A DNA stretch of 64,000 nucleotides, taken from positions 7,292 through 71,291 of the forward strand of contig JAVBPO010000033.1 in the NCBI GenBank assembly GCA_031549565.1. The letters run 5' to 3'. Positions 39,117 through 48,592 of the stretch are shown piece by piece. Numbering within the stretch: position 1 is the stretch's first letter; each line of letters begins with the position of its first letter. The DNA is from JAVBSX01 sp031549565 (GTDB lineage: Bacteria; Planctomycetota; Planctomycetia; Pirellulales; Thermoguttaceae). Below the pieces are notes generated by a model, which was given only the letters and a program-made list of their open reading frames with translations, searched no databases and was not told where the DNA came from. The translations under genes and the position numbers were made by a program.

Positions 39117-41567
39117 ATGAAACCTTCGATTCTTTCGCTCTTCGTCGGATTTGTTTTGTCCTCCTTCGTTTTCACTCCTGCGGCGACACGGCTCCCGGAA
39201 GTGAAACCGGAAGACGCCGGGCTGCGGTCCGAGATTCTTGCGTTTATTGATCCTGCGGTCGAAAAAGCGATCGAAAATAAACAGATGCCCGGCTGCGTCG
39301 TCGCAATCGGACGCCAAAACAAGCTCGCCTTTCTCAAAGCTTACGGCAACAAACAAGTCGAGCCGAATGTCGTTCCCATGGATGTCGATACCCTGTTCGA
39401 TCTCGCGTCGGTCACAAAGCCGGTCGCAACCGCGACGAGCGTCATGGTCCTGGTCGATCGGGGAAAAATCGACATCGATGAAAAAGTCGCGCATTACATC
39501 CCGGAGTTCGCGGAAAACGGCAAGGAAAACATCACCGTGCGCCAACTGTTGACCCACACGGCCGGTTTGATCCCCGACAATTCCCTCGACGAATACAACG
39601 ACGGTGTCGAAAAAGCGATCGAGCGATTCCTGAAAATCAAACCCGTCGCCGAGCCGGACACGAAGTTTTCGTACTCCGACGTCGGCTTTCAGGTTCTCGG
39701 CGAACTCGTTCATCGGGTCAGCGGCAAAGACTTGAACCGGTTTTCGCACGAATTTGTTTTCGAGCCGCTCGGAATGGACGAAACGACTTTCCTGCCCGAC
39801 GACGCCTTGAAACAGCGAGCCGCTCCCGCCCAACCACGCGGCGGCGGCTGGATGCAGGGGGAAGTGCACGATCCGCGAGCGTACAAAATGGGCGGAATCG
39901 CCGGACATGCCGGATTGTTCTCGACTGCCCGCGACTTGGCCGTTTACGCCGATATGATGCTCGGATTCGGAAAGTCGGAATTCGCACAACGAATGCCCGT
40001 TGTAACAACTTGCGGATACGTCGTACCATCGTCAATTGCCCCCGGACCTCCTCGGCGAATCCTCAAAGAAGAAACCGTTCGAAGAATGATCGCCGGCGAA
40101 CCGGTTCCGAAGTGGAATCCGGTTGGAATTCGCGGACTCGGTTGGGACAAGCGGACCGGATTTTCGAGCAATCGCGGCTGGAACATGTCGCCGCAAGCGT
40201 TCGGACACGGCGGGTTTACCGGGACCGGCATTTGGATTGATCCGGGACACGATCTGTTCGTGATCTTCCTGAGCAATCGCGTTCATCCGGACGGAAGCGG
40301 TTCGGTCAATCCTCTGATCGGCAAAATCGGGACCATCGCCGTCGACGCGATCGACCGTTCTCCGGAGCCGCCGAAAAATAAAACGGCCAAGGTTCTTGAA
40401 TCGAAAACCGAAAATCGTTCCGACTGCGTACTTACCGGAATCGACGTACTCCGGCGGGACGATTTCGCGATTCTGAAGGGAAAAAAGGTCGGCTTGATCT
40501 CGAACCACACTGGTCTTGACGCCGAAGGAATTTCGACGCCGATGCTGCTGAAAAACGCCGAAGGGGTTGAACTCGTTTGCCTGTTCAGTCCGGAGCACGG
40601 TTTTTCCGGCGCTGCCGACGAGGAAGGGCTCAAGGACCAAAAGGATCCCGCGACCGGGCTGACCGTTTACAGCCTTTACGGCGAGACCCGCCGTCCGACG
40701 CCGAAAATGCTCGAAGGAATCGACGTGCTCGTCTTTGATATCATGGACATCGGCGCCCGGTTTTACACCTATACGACGACGATGGGAATGGCGATGCAGG
40801 CCGCCGCGGAGAATCACGTCGCGTTTCTCGTGCTGGACCGCCCGAACCCGATCGGCGGCGTTCAGGTCGAAGGGGGACGGCTCGATCCGGGAAGTGAAAC
40901 GTTTATCGCATTCCATCCGATCGCGATCCGGCACGGGATGACGCTCGGCGAACTGTCGCTGATGTTCAACGACGAACAAGCTCTCGGCCTCGATTTGACC
41001 GTCGTTCCTGCGGAAGGTTGGGATCGGAAAGCGTATTTCGAGCAAACGCGGATTCCGTGGATCAATCCGTCGCCGAACATGAAAACGGTCGACGGGGCGG
41101 TGATCTATCACGGCTTGGGAATGATCGAGTTTACGAATCTTTCGGTCGGTCGCGGTACGGAGATTCCGTTTGAAATCGTCGGCGCACCCTGGATCGACGG
41201 CGAAAAACTGGCCGCGGTGCTCAATGCGAAAAATCTCGCCGGCGTCCGTTTCGAGCCGACGGAATTCACACCGGGCGTTCGGCAATACGCGAACGAACTG
41301 TGCAAGGGTGTCAAAATCCGTGTCGAAAATCGCGAAACCTTCGAGCCGGTTCTGTTCGGGTTGACGCTGATGGAAATTCTGATCAAAGAGTATCGCGACC
41401 AGTGGGAACGAAAAAATCTCAACACGCTCCTTTTGCATCGTGAAGCGGTCCAACGACTCGAATCGGGACGCCCCGCAACGGAAATCGACGCGATGTGGAA
41501 ATCGGAACGCAACGATTTTCTCAAGCGGCGACAGCGGTACCTGATCGAATCCTACGGAGCGGAGTAA
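39117..41567 (+). CDS. Serine hydrolase (class C beta-lactamase fold) fused to NamZ-type exo-muramidase (DUF1343)
   Basis: 816 residues with a signal peptide (LSLFVGFVLSSFVFTPAATR). The first half is a beta-lactamase/YbbE-like hydrolase: SVTK at 98-101, YSD at 186-188 and FGHGGFTGTG. The second half (from about 443) is DUF1343, now known as NamZ (GH171), which removes non-reducing-end MurNAc from peptidoglycan fragments. It includes VGLISNHTGLD, LFSPEHGFSGAADEG-like sequence, YSLYGETRRPTP, VFDIMDIGARFYTY and DRPNPIGG. In Bacillus subtilis the two activities are encoded by neighbouring genes of the muropeptide recycling cluster. Here one exported protein carries both. Confidence 0.9.
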   Translation: MKPSILSLFVGFVLSSFVFTPAATRLPEVKPEDAGLRSEILAFIDPAVEKAIENKQMPGCVVAIGRQNKLAFLKAYGNKQVEPNVVPMDVDTLFDLASVTKPVATATSVMVLVDRGKIDIDEKVAHYIPEFAENGKENITVRQLLTHTAGLIPDNSLDEYNDGVEKAIERFLKIKPVAEPDTKFSYSDVGFQVLGELVHRVSGKDLNRFSHEFVFEPLGMDETTFLPDDALKQRAAPAQPRGGGWMQGEVHDPRAYKMGGIAGHAGLFSTARDLAVYADMMLGFGKSEFAQRMPVVTTCGYVVPSSIAPGPPRRILKEETVRRMIAGEPVPKWNPVGIRGLGWDKRTGFSSNRGWNMSPQAFGHGGFTGTGIWIDPGHDLFVIFLSNRVHPDGSGSVNPLIGKIGTIAVDAIDRSPEPPKNKTAKVLESKTENRSDCVLTGIDVLRRDDFAILKGKKVGLISNHTGLDAEGISTPMLLKNAEGVELVCLFSPEHGFSGAADEEGLKDQKDPATGLTVYSLYGETRRPTPKMLEGIDVLVFDIMDIGARFYTYTTTMGMAMQAAAENHVAFLVLDRPNPIGGVQVEGGRLDPGSETFIAFHPIAIRHGMTLGELSLMFNDEQALGLDLTVVPAEGWDRKAYFEQTRIPWINPSPNMKTVDGAVIYHGLGMIEFTNLSVGRGTEIPFEIVGAPWIDGEKLAAVLNAKNLAGVRFEPTEFTPGVRQYANELCKGVKIRVENRETFEPVLFGLTLMEILIKEYRDQWERKNLNTLLLHREAVQRLESGRPATEIDAMWKSERNDFLKRRQRYLIESYGAE

Positions 41568-41582
41568 TACCACCTGTTTCCC

Positions 41583-41614
41583 GTTAGCGGCGGGGCTTGC
41601 CCCGCGTTTGTGAG
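41583..41614. repeat. Family-F dispersed repeat, second copy
   Basis: GTTAGCGGCGGGGCTTGCCC then CGCGTTTGTGAG, the reverse complement of the copy at 23788. Confidence 0.65.
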
Positions 41615-41676
41615 GTGCAAAGCTGGTTTAACGAGTAATGATGAAACTGTACCATCACGATGCTTCATTTTTGTCT

Positions 41677-41747
41677 CTCACGGAGGCACGGAGACACGGA
41701 GATGCTTACACAATCTCATCCTCTCCGTGCCTCTGTGCCTCCGTGAG
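41677..41747. repeat. Palindromic dispersed repeat CACGGAGGCACGGAG
   Basis: 25-base arms (41677-41701 and 41723-41747) complementary with two mismatches. The sequence type is found as an intergenic repeat in many bacterial genomes. Confidence 0.7.
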
Positions 41748-41951
41748 GAAAATAAAAATCCTTCGATTTGTCCTGTTTGCATCTTCTTTAATTGGAATGG
41801 GATAGGACTAAAATCAACCGCCGTCATACAACAGTCCCGACAATATAATGCTTTAGGAAGAACCAACTTGATTTCGTGGTTGATTTCCTTTAAAAAGCAG
41901 GAGTATCGATTCTTCACCAACCCGGAATTCCTCTAACCAAACACCCTCGCT

Positions 41952-43607
41952 GTGTACCAAAAACTATCGATCGCATTGTTGTTTTCCGCTTGCCTGTTCG
42001 GTTCGACGCTCTTTGCCGCGGAAGAGGTGTTGAGTGAAGTTCCGACGACCTGGTCGAAAAACGGGCCCGTTCCCGACGCCGCCGTGCTCTCCGCCCGTGT
42101 GCTCCGGGAAAAAATGCTCGACGATCCGTATCGGCCGCGATACCACTTCACGGTCCCGGAAGACTGGGGCGTGCCGGGCGATCCGAACGGCTGCTTTTAC
42201 GCCCGGGGACGGTATCACCTGATGTACCTGTACGAACGCCGCAACGGCGGCTTCTGTTGGGGGCACGTTTCCAGTTCCGATCTGCTCCACTGGCGACACC
42301 ATCCCGACGCGATCGGGCCCGGCGACGGCGACGACGGCTGTTTCAGCGGCGGCGCGTTCGTCGACGATGACGGGACCGCTTACCTGAGCTATTGGATGCT
42401 CTGGGGCGACAAAGGGCTTGGAATCGCGAAAAGCGTCGATTCGCAATATGATCGCTGGGAAAAGCTCCCGGAAAATCCGGTTGTTCGTTCGACGGAATTC
42501 GGACTCACGGAAATCGACAACCCGGACGGTACGAAAACGATTTACGGATCCGCCGACCCGACGAATATCTGGAAGAAAGGGGGCAAGTACTACATGTGTG
42601 GCGGCAATCTGCTCGTGCTCAACAAGTACGGTCGTGAGAGCGATTCGCCGGAACGGTTCCAAGGGGATCACCTCGCCCTGTTCGAATCGGACGACCTGAA
42701 ACGCTGGACGTACAAAGGGGAATTCTACGACCGGAACCCGCAATGGACGGACCGAAGCGAAGACAACATGTGCCCGAGTTTCCTGCCGCTGCCGACCGGT
42801 CCCGACGGCGGGCGGCCGAGCGGGAAGCATTTGATGGTGTTTATCAGTCACAATAAAGGGTGTCAGTACATGATCGGAACCTATGACACCGCGGCGGACA
42901 AATTCCTGCCGGAGAATCACGGTCGAATGACGTGGGAAGATGCGACGTTTTTCGCACCGGAAACGCTCATCGACGGGAAGGGGCGTCAAATCATGTGGGC
43001 GTGGTTGACCGATAATCCGGCCGGGGAAAAGGAAAAGGGCTGGTCCGGCGTTTACGGTTTGCCGCGTACGCTTTGGCTCGGCGACGACGGAACACTTCGG
43101 ATGAAACCGGTTCCCGAGCTCGAATCGCTCCGGTACGACGAACGAAATTGGAAAAACATTCGACTTGCGTCCGGCAGGACGCGGGTTTTGGAAAATATCG
43201 TCGGCGATTCCTGCGAACTGGAGATTACCGTTGCGAATTCGACGGCGGAAAAAATCGGCGTCAAGGTCCGCGCGTCCGCCGATGGTCGGGAAGAAACGCT
43301 GCTCTATTATGACGCCCCTTCGCAATCGCTCGTGTTCGATTCGACCCGCAGTGGTGTCGACGGGCGAAAGATCGTCGAAAAAGCCCCGCTTTCGTGGAAC
43401 GGCGACCAACCGCTGAAACTTCGCGTGTTCGTCGACAAAACCGTCGTCGAAGTCTACGCCGACGACCGCCAGGCGATTACCCGAAGAGTATTCCCCGCCG
43501 ACCCGAACAGTAATGGTGTCATCCTGTTCGCGGAAGGGACGGACGGAAAAGAAGCCGTGATTTCCAAAGTCCAAACGTGGGAAATGATGCCCGCCAATCC
43601 TTGGTAA
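41952..43607 (+). CDS. Glycoside hydrolase family 32 (fructan/sucrose hydrolase-like)
   Basis: 551 residues from a GTG, with a signal peptide (KLSIALLFSACLFGSTLFAA). The five-bladed propeller opens GVPGDPNGCFYARGRYHLMY, with the nucleophile Asp in DPNG. The acid/base Glu is likely in SEDNMCPSF, corresponding to the EC motif. The transition-state motif RDP reads ADP here (GSADPTNIW). A C-terminal beta-sandwich with LRVFVDKTVVEVYADD, typical of GH32, completes the protein. Substrates of the family are beta-fructosides. The altered motif leaves activity uncertain. Confidence 0.85.
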   Translation: MYQKLSIALLFSACLFGSTLFAAEEVLSEVPTTWSKNGPVPDAAVLSARVLREKMLDDPYRPRYHFTVPEDWGVPGDPNGCFYARGRYHLMYLYERRNGGFCWGHVSSSDLLHWRHHPDAIGPGDGDDGCFSGGAFVDDDGTAYLSYWMLWGDKGLGIAKSVDSQYDRWEKLPENPVVRSTEFGLTEIDNPDGTKTIYGSADPTNIWKKGGKYYMCGGNLLVLNKYGRESDSPERFQGDHLALFESDDLKRWTYKGEFYDRNPQWTDRSEDNMCPSFLPLPTGPDGGRPSGKHLMVFISHNKGCQYMIGTYDTAADKFLPENHGRMTWEDATFFAPETLIDGKGRQIMWAWLTDNPAGEKEKGWSGVYGLPRTLWLGDDGTLRMKPVPELESLRYDERNWKNIRLASGRTRVLENIVGDSCELEITVANSTAEKIGVKVRASADGREETLLYYDAPSQSLVFDSTRSGVDGRKIVEKAPLSWNGDQPLKLRVFVDKTVVEVYADDRQAITRRVFPADPNSNGVILFAEGTDGKEAVISKVQTWEMMPANPW

Positions 43608-43830
43608 ACGGACTCGATCGAATATCGCTTCATAATCGGGGTGGAAACGGTCTCTTTTCTTTTTCGCCGTCTCGCAAAACGGTCGGCGATTTCTTATACT
43701 GGAAGGAACCCTCGAAAGAACGCACGTTTCCGAGGGATGTCTGCATCGTGAAAAATTCACGATGCTCGTTTATGGTAACACATACCATGTCAGGTTTTTT
43801 TGATTCCACCCTACTCGAAAGGCCATTGTC

Positions 43831-45270
43831 ATGAAACGACGGGAATTTATGAAAACGACAGCCGCGACCGGACTCGGATTTTGGTTGACGGCCGGTCAAA
43901 CGTCGCCGCTTCGCGCCTCGACGAATGAAAGAATCGCATTCGCCGGTATCGGCGTCGAAGGAAAAGGATTCAGCGATATCGCCAACGCCGCGAAATTCGC
44001 CGATATCGTCGCCGTGTGCGACGTCGATAAAGCCCGATTGGCGGCGGCACGACAACGTTATCCGAACGCCAAAGGATTTCTCGATTACCGCGAAATGTTC
44101 GATCAAATGGGGGACAAAATCGATGCCGCGACCATCAGCACGCCGGACCACATGCACGCGCCGATGACGCTCAGGGCGATGCGGATGAAAAAACATTGTT
44201 ACACGCAAAAACCGTTGACCCGGACCGCTTATGAAGCGAAAATGCTCAAGGAAGTCGCCCGGGAAACCGGAGTTTGTACACAAATGGGCAACCAGGGCAG
44301 CGCCGACGACTCGCTCCGGCGTCAAGCGACGCAAATCAAAAACGGAGCGATCGGCGAGATTCGCGAAATCCATTTTTGGCACGAATTTCCCTGCTGGAAC
44401 CAGGCCCCGAATCGGCCGTACACGCTGAAAGCTTACAGCGAAAAAGTGCGGCGCGAGAATCCGGACCAGGCCGAGGAGCTGATCGAAGCGATGTCCAGTC
44501 GGATTCGCGCTGAATTGGAACAGGTTGACTGGAATCTTTGGCTCGGCGTCGCGAAGGAACGGGAATTTTTTCCGGACATGTATCATCCGTTCCATTGGCG
44601 CGGCATCTGGGATTTCGGTTCCGGCGGTTTGGGCGACCAGGCGTGTCATGCGATGAACCTCCATTTCTCGTCGATCGATCTTTCGAACCTCGCGTCGGTC
44701 GCCGCGAAAACCACCGGGCATGATTTCATCAGCTTTCCGAGCAGCACCGAAATCGTCTTCGAATTTCCGGCGACGGACAAACGTCCGGCCCTGCGACTGG
44801 TCTGGTACGACGGCGGTTGGCGACCGAAACCGGAGGTTTTCCAGGAATGGGACATTGCCGAACCGCCGAAATCCGGGTCGCTGATCATCGGTTCCGACGG
44901 AGCGTGGTACAACGGTCGTTTTCTCCGTTGCACGCCGAAAGACGTTGAATTTCGTCCTGCCGCGACACATCCGGAACACAAGGACGTCGACAGCATGAAC
45001 ATGTACGAATTGGTTTGCGCGATTCGGGACGGAAAGCCGGAAAACTGTTGGTCGAACTTCCCGAACCTGGCCGGGCCGGTCGCGGAAACGATGTTGGTCG
45101 GGAACCTCGCCGTTTGGACCGCGTCGAAACCGAACGAATTCGGGGAAAAGGTCGAATGGGACGCCAAAAACTGTGCGATCAAAAATCTCGACGCGCTGAA
45201 AACGCCGCATTTGGATTCCCTGCTCAAGCCGACCTACCGCGAGTATGCGGGTCCCGCCTCCGTTTCATAA
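43831..45270 (+). CDS. Gfo/Idh/MocA-type oxidoreductase with Tat signal (second copy)
   Basis: 479 residues. MKRREFMKTTAATGLGF is a Tat signal. The nucleotide-binding loop is AGIGVEGKGFSDI, and the active-site motif reads TQKPLTRTAYEA, with Gln replacing the usual Glu of EKP. The C-terminal half has VCTQMGNQGSADDSLRR and HPFHWRGIWDFGSGGLGD, typical of the planctomycete branch. It follows the GH32 gene on the same strand, so sugar oxidation after fructoside cleavage is plausible. It is only distantly similar to the copy at 13908. Confidence 0.86.
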   Translation: MKRREFMKTTAATGLGFWLTAGQTSPLRASTNERIAFAGIGVEGKGFSDIANAAKFADIVAVCDVDKARLAAARQRYPNAKGFLDYREMFDQMGDKIDAATISTPDHMHAPMTLRAMRMKKHCYTQKPLTRTAYEAKMLKEVARETGVCTQMGNQGSADDSLRRQATQIKNGAIGEIREIHFWHEFPCWNQAPNRPYTLKAYSEKVRRENPDQAEELIEAMSSRIRAELEQVDWNLWLGVAKEREFFPDMYHPFHWRGIWDFGSGGLGDQACHAMNLHFSSIDLSNLASVAAKTTGHDFISFPSSTEIVFEFPATDKRPALRLVWYDGGWRPKPEVFQEWDIAEPPKSGSLIIGSDGAWYNGRFLRCTPKDVEFRPAATHPEHKDVDSMNMYELVCAIRDGKPENCWSNFPNLAGPVAETMLVGNLAVWTASKPNEFGEKVEWDAKNCAIKNLDALKTPHLDSLLKPTYREYAGPASVS

Positions 45271-45298
45271 ACCGGCAGGCCCGGTCGCCCAAAGAAAT

Positions 45299-45349
45299 GA
45301 GCCGGGGAGGAAGCGCATCGCAATCCCCGGGCCGATACGGCTCTTTTTT
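45299..45349 (+). terminator. Terminator after the second Gfo/Idh gene, family-H repeat
   Basis: GAGCCG pairs with CGGCTC around an inner GGGGA/TCCCC stem, followed by TTTTTT. A similar CCGGGGAT...ATCCCCGG hairpin occurs at 52344-52386. Confidence 0.75.
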
Positions 45350-45380
45350 CTCTCGGGAAACCTGCTAGAATTTCCCGTAT

Positions 45381-47744
45381 ATGAATTCGAATTTTCTCGA
45401 CAATACGATCCAGAGACTGGGTGATCGTAAAGACGCCCTGATACCGCTCCTGCAGGCGATCCAGACGGAATATCGCTATTTGCCGCAAGAGACGTTGCAG
45501 TACGTCTGCCGCCATACCGAAATTACACCGACCGATATTCTCGGCGTCTCGTCGTTTTACGACCAGTTTCGTTACGAACCGGTCGGCGAACACATGATCA
45601 GCGTCTGCACCGGAACCGCCTGTCACGTCAAGGGCGCGAGCCTCGTTTTTGACGGTTTCCGGAACCACCTCGGCCTTTGCGGCGATGAAGACACCGACGC
45701 CAAAGGGCAGTTTACCGTCCAGAAAATCGCGTGTCTCGGCTGCTGCACGCTCGCCCCGGTCGTCCAGATCGACCGCGTTTCCTACGGACACCTGACCGCC
45801 CAGCAGGTCGGGGATGTGCTCGACGATTTTCTCAGCCGCGGGAGTTCCGCCGGAAACGGGGCCGCGCTGTCGATGAAAACCGGCTCGGAAATCGGCGAAG
45901 TCCGCATCGGGCTCGGCTCCTGCTGCCAGGCCCAGGGAAGCGCCGCCGTACGCGACGAACTCCATCGGGTCATCCGGGCAAGCGGGCAACCGATCCACAT
46001 CAAGCCGGTCGGCTGCGTCGGCATGTGTCACCAGACGCCGCTTTTGGAAACGGTTTCGAAAAATGGTGTTTCCAAATTCTACGCCAAAGTCAAACCGGAT
46101 GATATTCAATCGATTTTGTTCCGCGATTTCAAACCGGCGGATTGGAAAAAGCGGGCCCTGTTCAAGCTGGAAAACTGGTTGGGACGATTCTGGTCCGACG
46201 AATTCGCCGATCCGTCCGAAGAGCGACGGATTGTACTCGATCAGGATCCGGTCCGTTCGTTCCTGGAACCGCAGGTCAATGTTGCGATGGGAACCAGCGG
46301 ACAACTCAATCCGACAGACTTGGACGAATATAGTCGCGCCGGCGGTTTCGCCGCGCTGAAGCGGGCGGTTTTGGAGATGAGCGAGTCAGACATCCTACGC
46401 GAGCTGGAAATTTCCGGCCTGCGAGGTCGCGGAGGGGCGGGCTTTCCGACGTTCCAAAAATGGAAGCTCGTCCGGGAAGCGACCGATTCGCTGAAATACG
46501 TCGTCTGCAACGGCGACGAAGGGGATCCCGGCGCGTTCATGGATCGGATGCTCCTCGAATCGTATCCGCTGCGGATTCTCGAAGGAATGACGATCGCCGC
46601 GAAAACCGTCGGAGCAACGAAAGGATACCTGTACATTCGCGCCGAATATCCGCTGGCCGTACAGCGGGTTCGGGAAGCGATCGCCGAGTGTGAGCGGGAG
46701 GGTCTGCTCGGTCCGAATATTTTGGGAACCGATTTCTCGTTTGACTTGAAAGTTAAGGAAGGAGCCGGGGCGTTCGTGTGCGGCGAAGAAACCGCGCTGC
46801 TCGAATCGATCGAAGGAAAACGCGGAATGCCGCGATTGAGGCCGCCGTATCCGGTGCTCAAAGGGCTTTGGGGTAAGCCGACATTGGTGAACAATGTCGA
46901 AACGTTTTCGCTCGTTTCCTGGATTCTCCAGAACGGCGGCGCGGAGTTCGCGAAGCTCGGCGTCGATCGGAGCAAAGGACCGAAAGTGTTCGCGCTAGCC
47001 GGAAAAATCAATCGCGGCGGATTGATCGAGATCCCGATGGGAATCACGGTCCGGGACGTCGTCGAAAAAATCGGCGGCGGCATTTCCAGCGGCAAACGGT
47101 TCAAAGCGGTACAGATCGGCGGTCCGTCCGGCGGCTGCATCCCGGCGGAGTTCGCGGACACGTCGATCGATTACGAATCGCTGGCCGCCGTGGGGGCGAT
47201 CATGGGATCCGGCGGTTTGGTCGTACTCGACGAAGACGATTGCATGGTCGATATCGCACGGTATTTCCTCCAGTTCACCCAGGAACAGTCGTGCGGTAAA
47301 TGTACGTTTTGCCGCGTCGGTACGAAACGGATGCTCGACATTCTCGATCGAATCTGCGACGGTCAGGGAAAGCCGGATGATCTGGAAACGCTCGAAACCC
47401 TTGCCGAACAGGTGAAAGTCGGGAGTTTATGCGGACTTGGAAAAACCGCCCCGAACCCGATCCTCTCGACGCTCCGATATTTTCGGGACGAATACGAAGC
47501 CCATCTCAACGGCAACTGTCCGGCGGGAAAGTGTCCCTCGCTCATCGAATACCGGATCAACGACAAATGCAACGGCTGCTCGATTTGCAGCGGAGCGTGT
47601 TCGGTCGGCGCGATCCCGGCAACACCGTACCGCAAACACGTCGTCGATACGACGCTCTGTACGAAATGCAACGCCTGCCGCACCGCCTGCCCGCACGGAG
47701 CGGTTGAAATCGTACCACGCGCTCACGTTTCCATTGAAAACTGA
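45381..47744 (+). CDS. NuoE-NuoF-ferredoxin fusion, NADH-dependent flavoprotein subunit
   Basis: 787 residues combining proteins usually encoded separately. Residues 1-150 are NuoE-like with [2Fe-2S] ligands C76, C81, C118 and C122. About 170-265 is a second thioredoxin-like [2Fe-2S] module (GLGSCCQAQGS, GCVGMCHQTP). About 300-680 is NuoF/HydB with the NADH/FMN site (GLRGRGGAGFPTFQKW) and its 4Fe-4S motif SCGKCTFCRVGT. The C-terminus adds two 4Fe-4S clusters (CNGCSICSGAC and CTKCNACRTAC). Such fusions serve electron-bifurcating hydrogenases or NAD-dependent formate dehydrogenases. No partner subunit is in the window. Confidence 0.9.
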   Translation: MNSNFLDNTIQRLGDRKDALIPLLQAIQTEYRYLPQETLQYVCRHTEITPTDILGVSSFYDQFRYEPVGEHMISVCTGTACHVKGASLVFDGFRNHLGLCGDEDTDAKGQFTVQKIACLGCCTLAPVVQIDRVSYGHLTAQQVGDVLDDFLSRGSSAGNGAALSMKTGSEIGEVRIGLGSCCQAQGSAAVRDELHRVIRASGQPIHIKPVGCVGMCHQTPLLETVSKNGVSKFYAKVKPDDIQSILFRDFKPADWKKRALFKLENWLGRFWSDEFADPSEERRIVLDQDPVRSFLEPQVNVAMGTSGQLNPTDLDEYSRAGGFAALKRAVLEMSESDILRELEISGLRGRGGAGFPTFQKWKLVREATDSLKYVVCNGDEGDPGAFMDRMLLESYPLRILEGMTIAAKTVGATKGYLYIRAEYPLAVQRVREAIAECEREGLLGPNILGTDFSFDLKVKEGAGAFVCGEETALLESIEGKRGMPRLRPPYPVLKGLWGKPTLVNNVETFSLVSWILQNGGAEFAKLGVDRSKGPKVFALAGKINRGGLIEIPMGITVRDVVEKIGGGISSGKRFKAVQIGGPSGGCIPAEFADTSIDYESLAAVGAIMGSGGLVVLDEDDCMVDIARYFLQFTQEQSCGKCTFCRVGTKRMLDILDRICDGQGKPDDLETLETLAEQVKVGSLCGLGKTAPNPILSTLRYFRDEYEAHLNGNCPAGKCPSLIEYRINDKCNGCSICSGACSVGAIPATPYRKHVVDTTLCTKCNACRTACPHGAVEIVPRAHVSIEN

Positions 47745-47795
47745 GGTTGTTATCAGAAAATAATTTGCATGCTGTTACTTGTTGATGCAACCTTA

Positions 47796-47906
47796 ACGCG
47801 GTCCCCTCTCCCTCTGGGAGAGGGCTAGGGTGAGGGCATGAAGCGGCAAACAGCTCCACCCCCTCACCCTAACCCTCTCCCCCGGATTACCGAGGGAGAG
47901 GGGACC
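47796..47906. repeat. Family-A repeat, long copy
   Basis: GGTCCCCTCTCCC and GGGAGAGGGCTAGGGTGAGG pair with the mirrored CCCTCACCCTAACCCTCTCC around GGCAAACAGCTCCAC. It lies between the NuoEF fusion and yggS. Confidence 0.8.
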
Positions 47907-47921
47907 GTTGTGTGAAAGATC

Positions 47922-48590
47922 ATGTACACGATTTCCGAAAATCTCCAAGCCGTTCGGGAACGCATCGCTCGCGCAGCCGATCGGGCCGGGCGTCGAGAGC
48001 AGGACATCCGATTGGTTGCCGTTACGAAATACGCGACGCCGGGCGACGGGTTCGTCGAAGCGCTGTTGGACGCCGGTTGCCGCGACTTCGGTGAAGCGCG
48101 GCCGCAGTCGCTCGTGGACAAAGCGGAGCAGTTCGGAACCGACCCGATCCGTTGGCATTTGATCGGCTCGCTCCAGCGGAACAAAATTCGGAAACTGCTC
48201 CCGATCTGTTCCCTGATTCATTCGGTCGATTCGATCAAACTTTTGGACGCGATCGACCGTATCGCGGAAGAGGAAAACCTGACGACCGTACCGCCGCTGC
48301 TGCTGGAAATCAATATTTCCTCGGAAGAAATGAAACACGGTTTCGAGCCGGAAGAGATTCCCGCCGTCCTGGAACATGCAGCCGGTCTACCACGTTTGAC
48401 TGTGCTCGGCTTGATGGGAATGAGCGGTTTGCGGTCCGACGAGACGCAAAAGCGTCGGGAATTTCAAACTCTTTTTCAACTGGCCGAAAAACACGGCCTC
48501 CGGGAAATCTCAATGGGAATGAGCGACGATTTCGAAACGGCCATCGAAGAAGGCGCGACGATCGTCCGGATCGGTTCCATGCTGTACTGA
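47922..48590 (+). CDS. YggS/PLPBP-type pyridoxal phosphate homeostasis protein
   Basis: 222 residues, single alanine-racemase-like barrel. The PLP lysine is K36 in LVAVTKYATP. FGEARPQSLVDKA, WHLIGSLQRNK and MGMSDDFETAIEEGATIVRIG are family hallmarks. These proteins bind PLP and keep amino- and keto-acid pools balanced and have no proven catalytic activity. It usually neighbours proC or division genes, but here it stands alone. Confidence 0.95.
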   Translation: MYTISENLQAVRERIARAADRAGRREQDIRLVAVTKYATPGDGFVEALLDAGCRDFGEARPQSLVDKAEQFGTDPIRWHLIGSLQRNKIRKLLPICSLIHSVDSIKLLDAIDRIAEEENLTTVPPLLLEINISSEEMKHGFEPEEIPAVLEHAAGLPRLTVLGLMGMSGLRSDETQKRREFQTLFQLAEKHGLREISMGMSDDFETAIEEGATIVRIGSMLY

Positions 48591-48592
48591 TA

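Larger units (their letters stand above)
41568..41951. other. 384-bp spacer with two dispersed repeats
   Basis: Holds a family-F repeat (41583-41614) and a CGGAGGCACGGAG palindrome (41677-41747). I see no gene in the remainder. Confidence 0.6.

Noticed and set aside
41964..43760. Minus-strand frame of about 598 codons opposite the GH32 gene
   Set aside because: Shadow of a high-GC third-position gene; no motif and no plausible start.
45366..45381. TAGAAT ten bases before the NuoEF ATG considered as evidence for a leaderless mRNA
   Set aside because: No -35 at proper spacing, only a T-run belonging to the preceding terminator. Too weak to assert.
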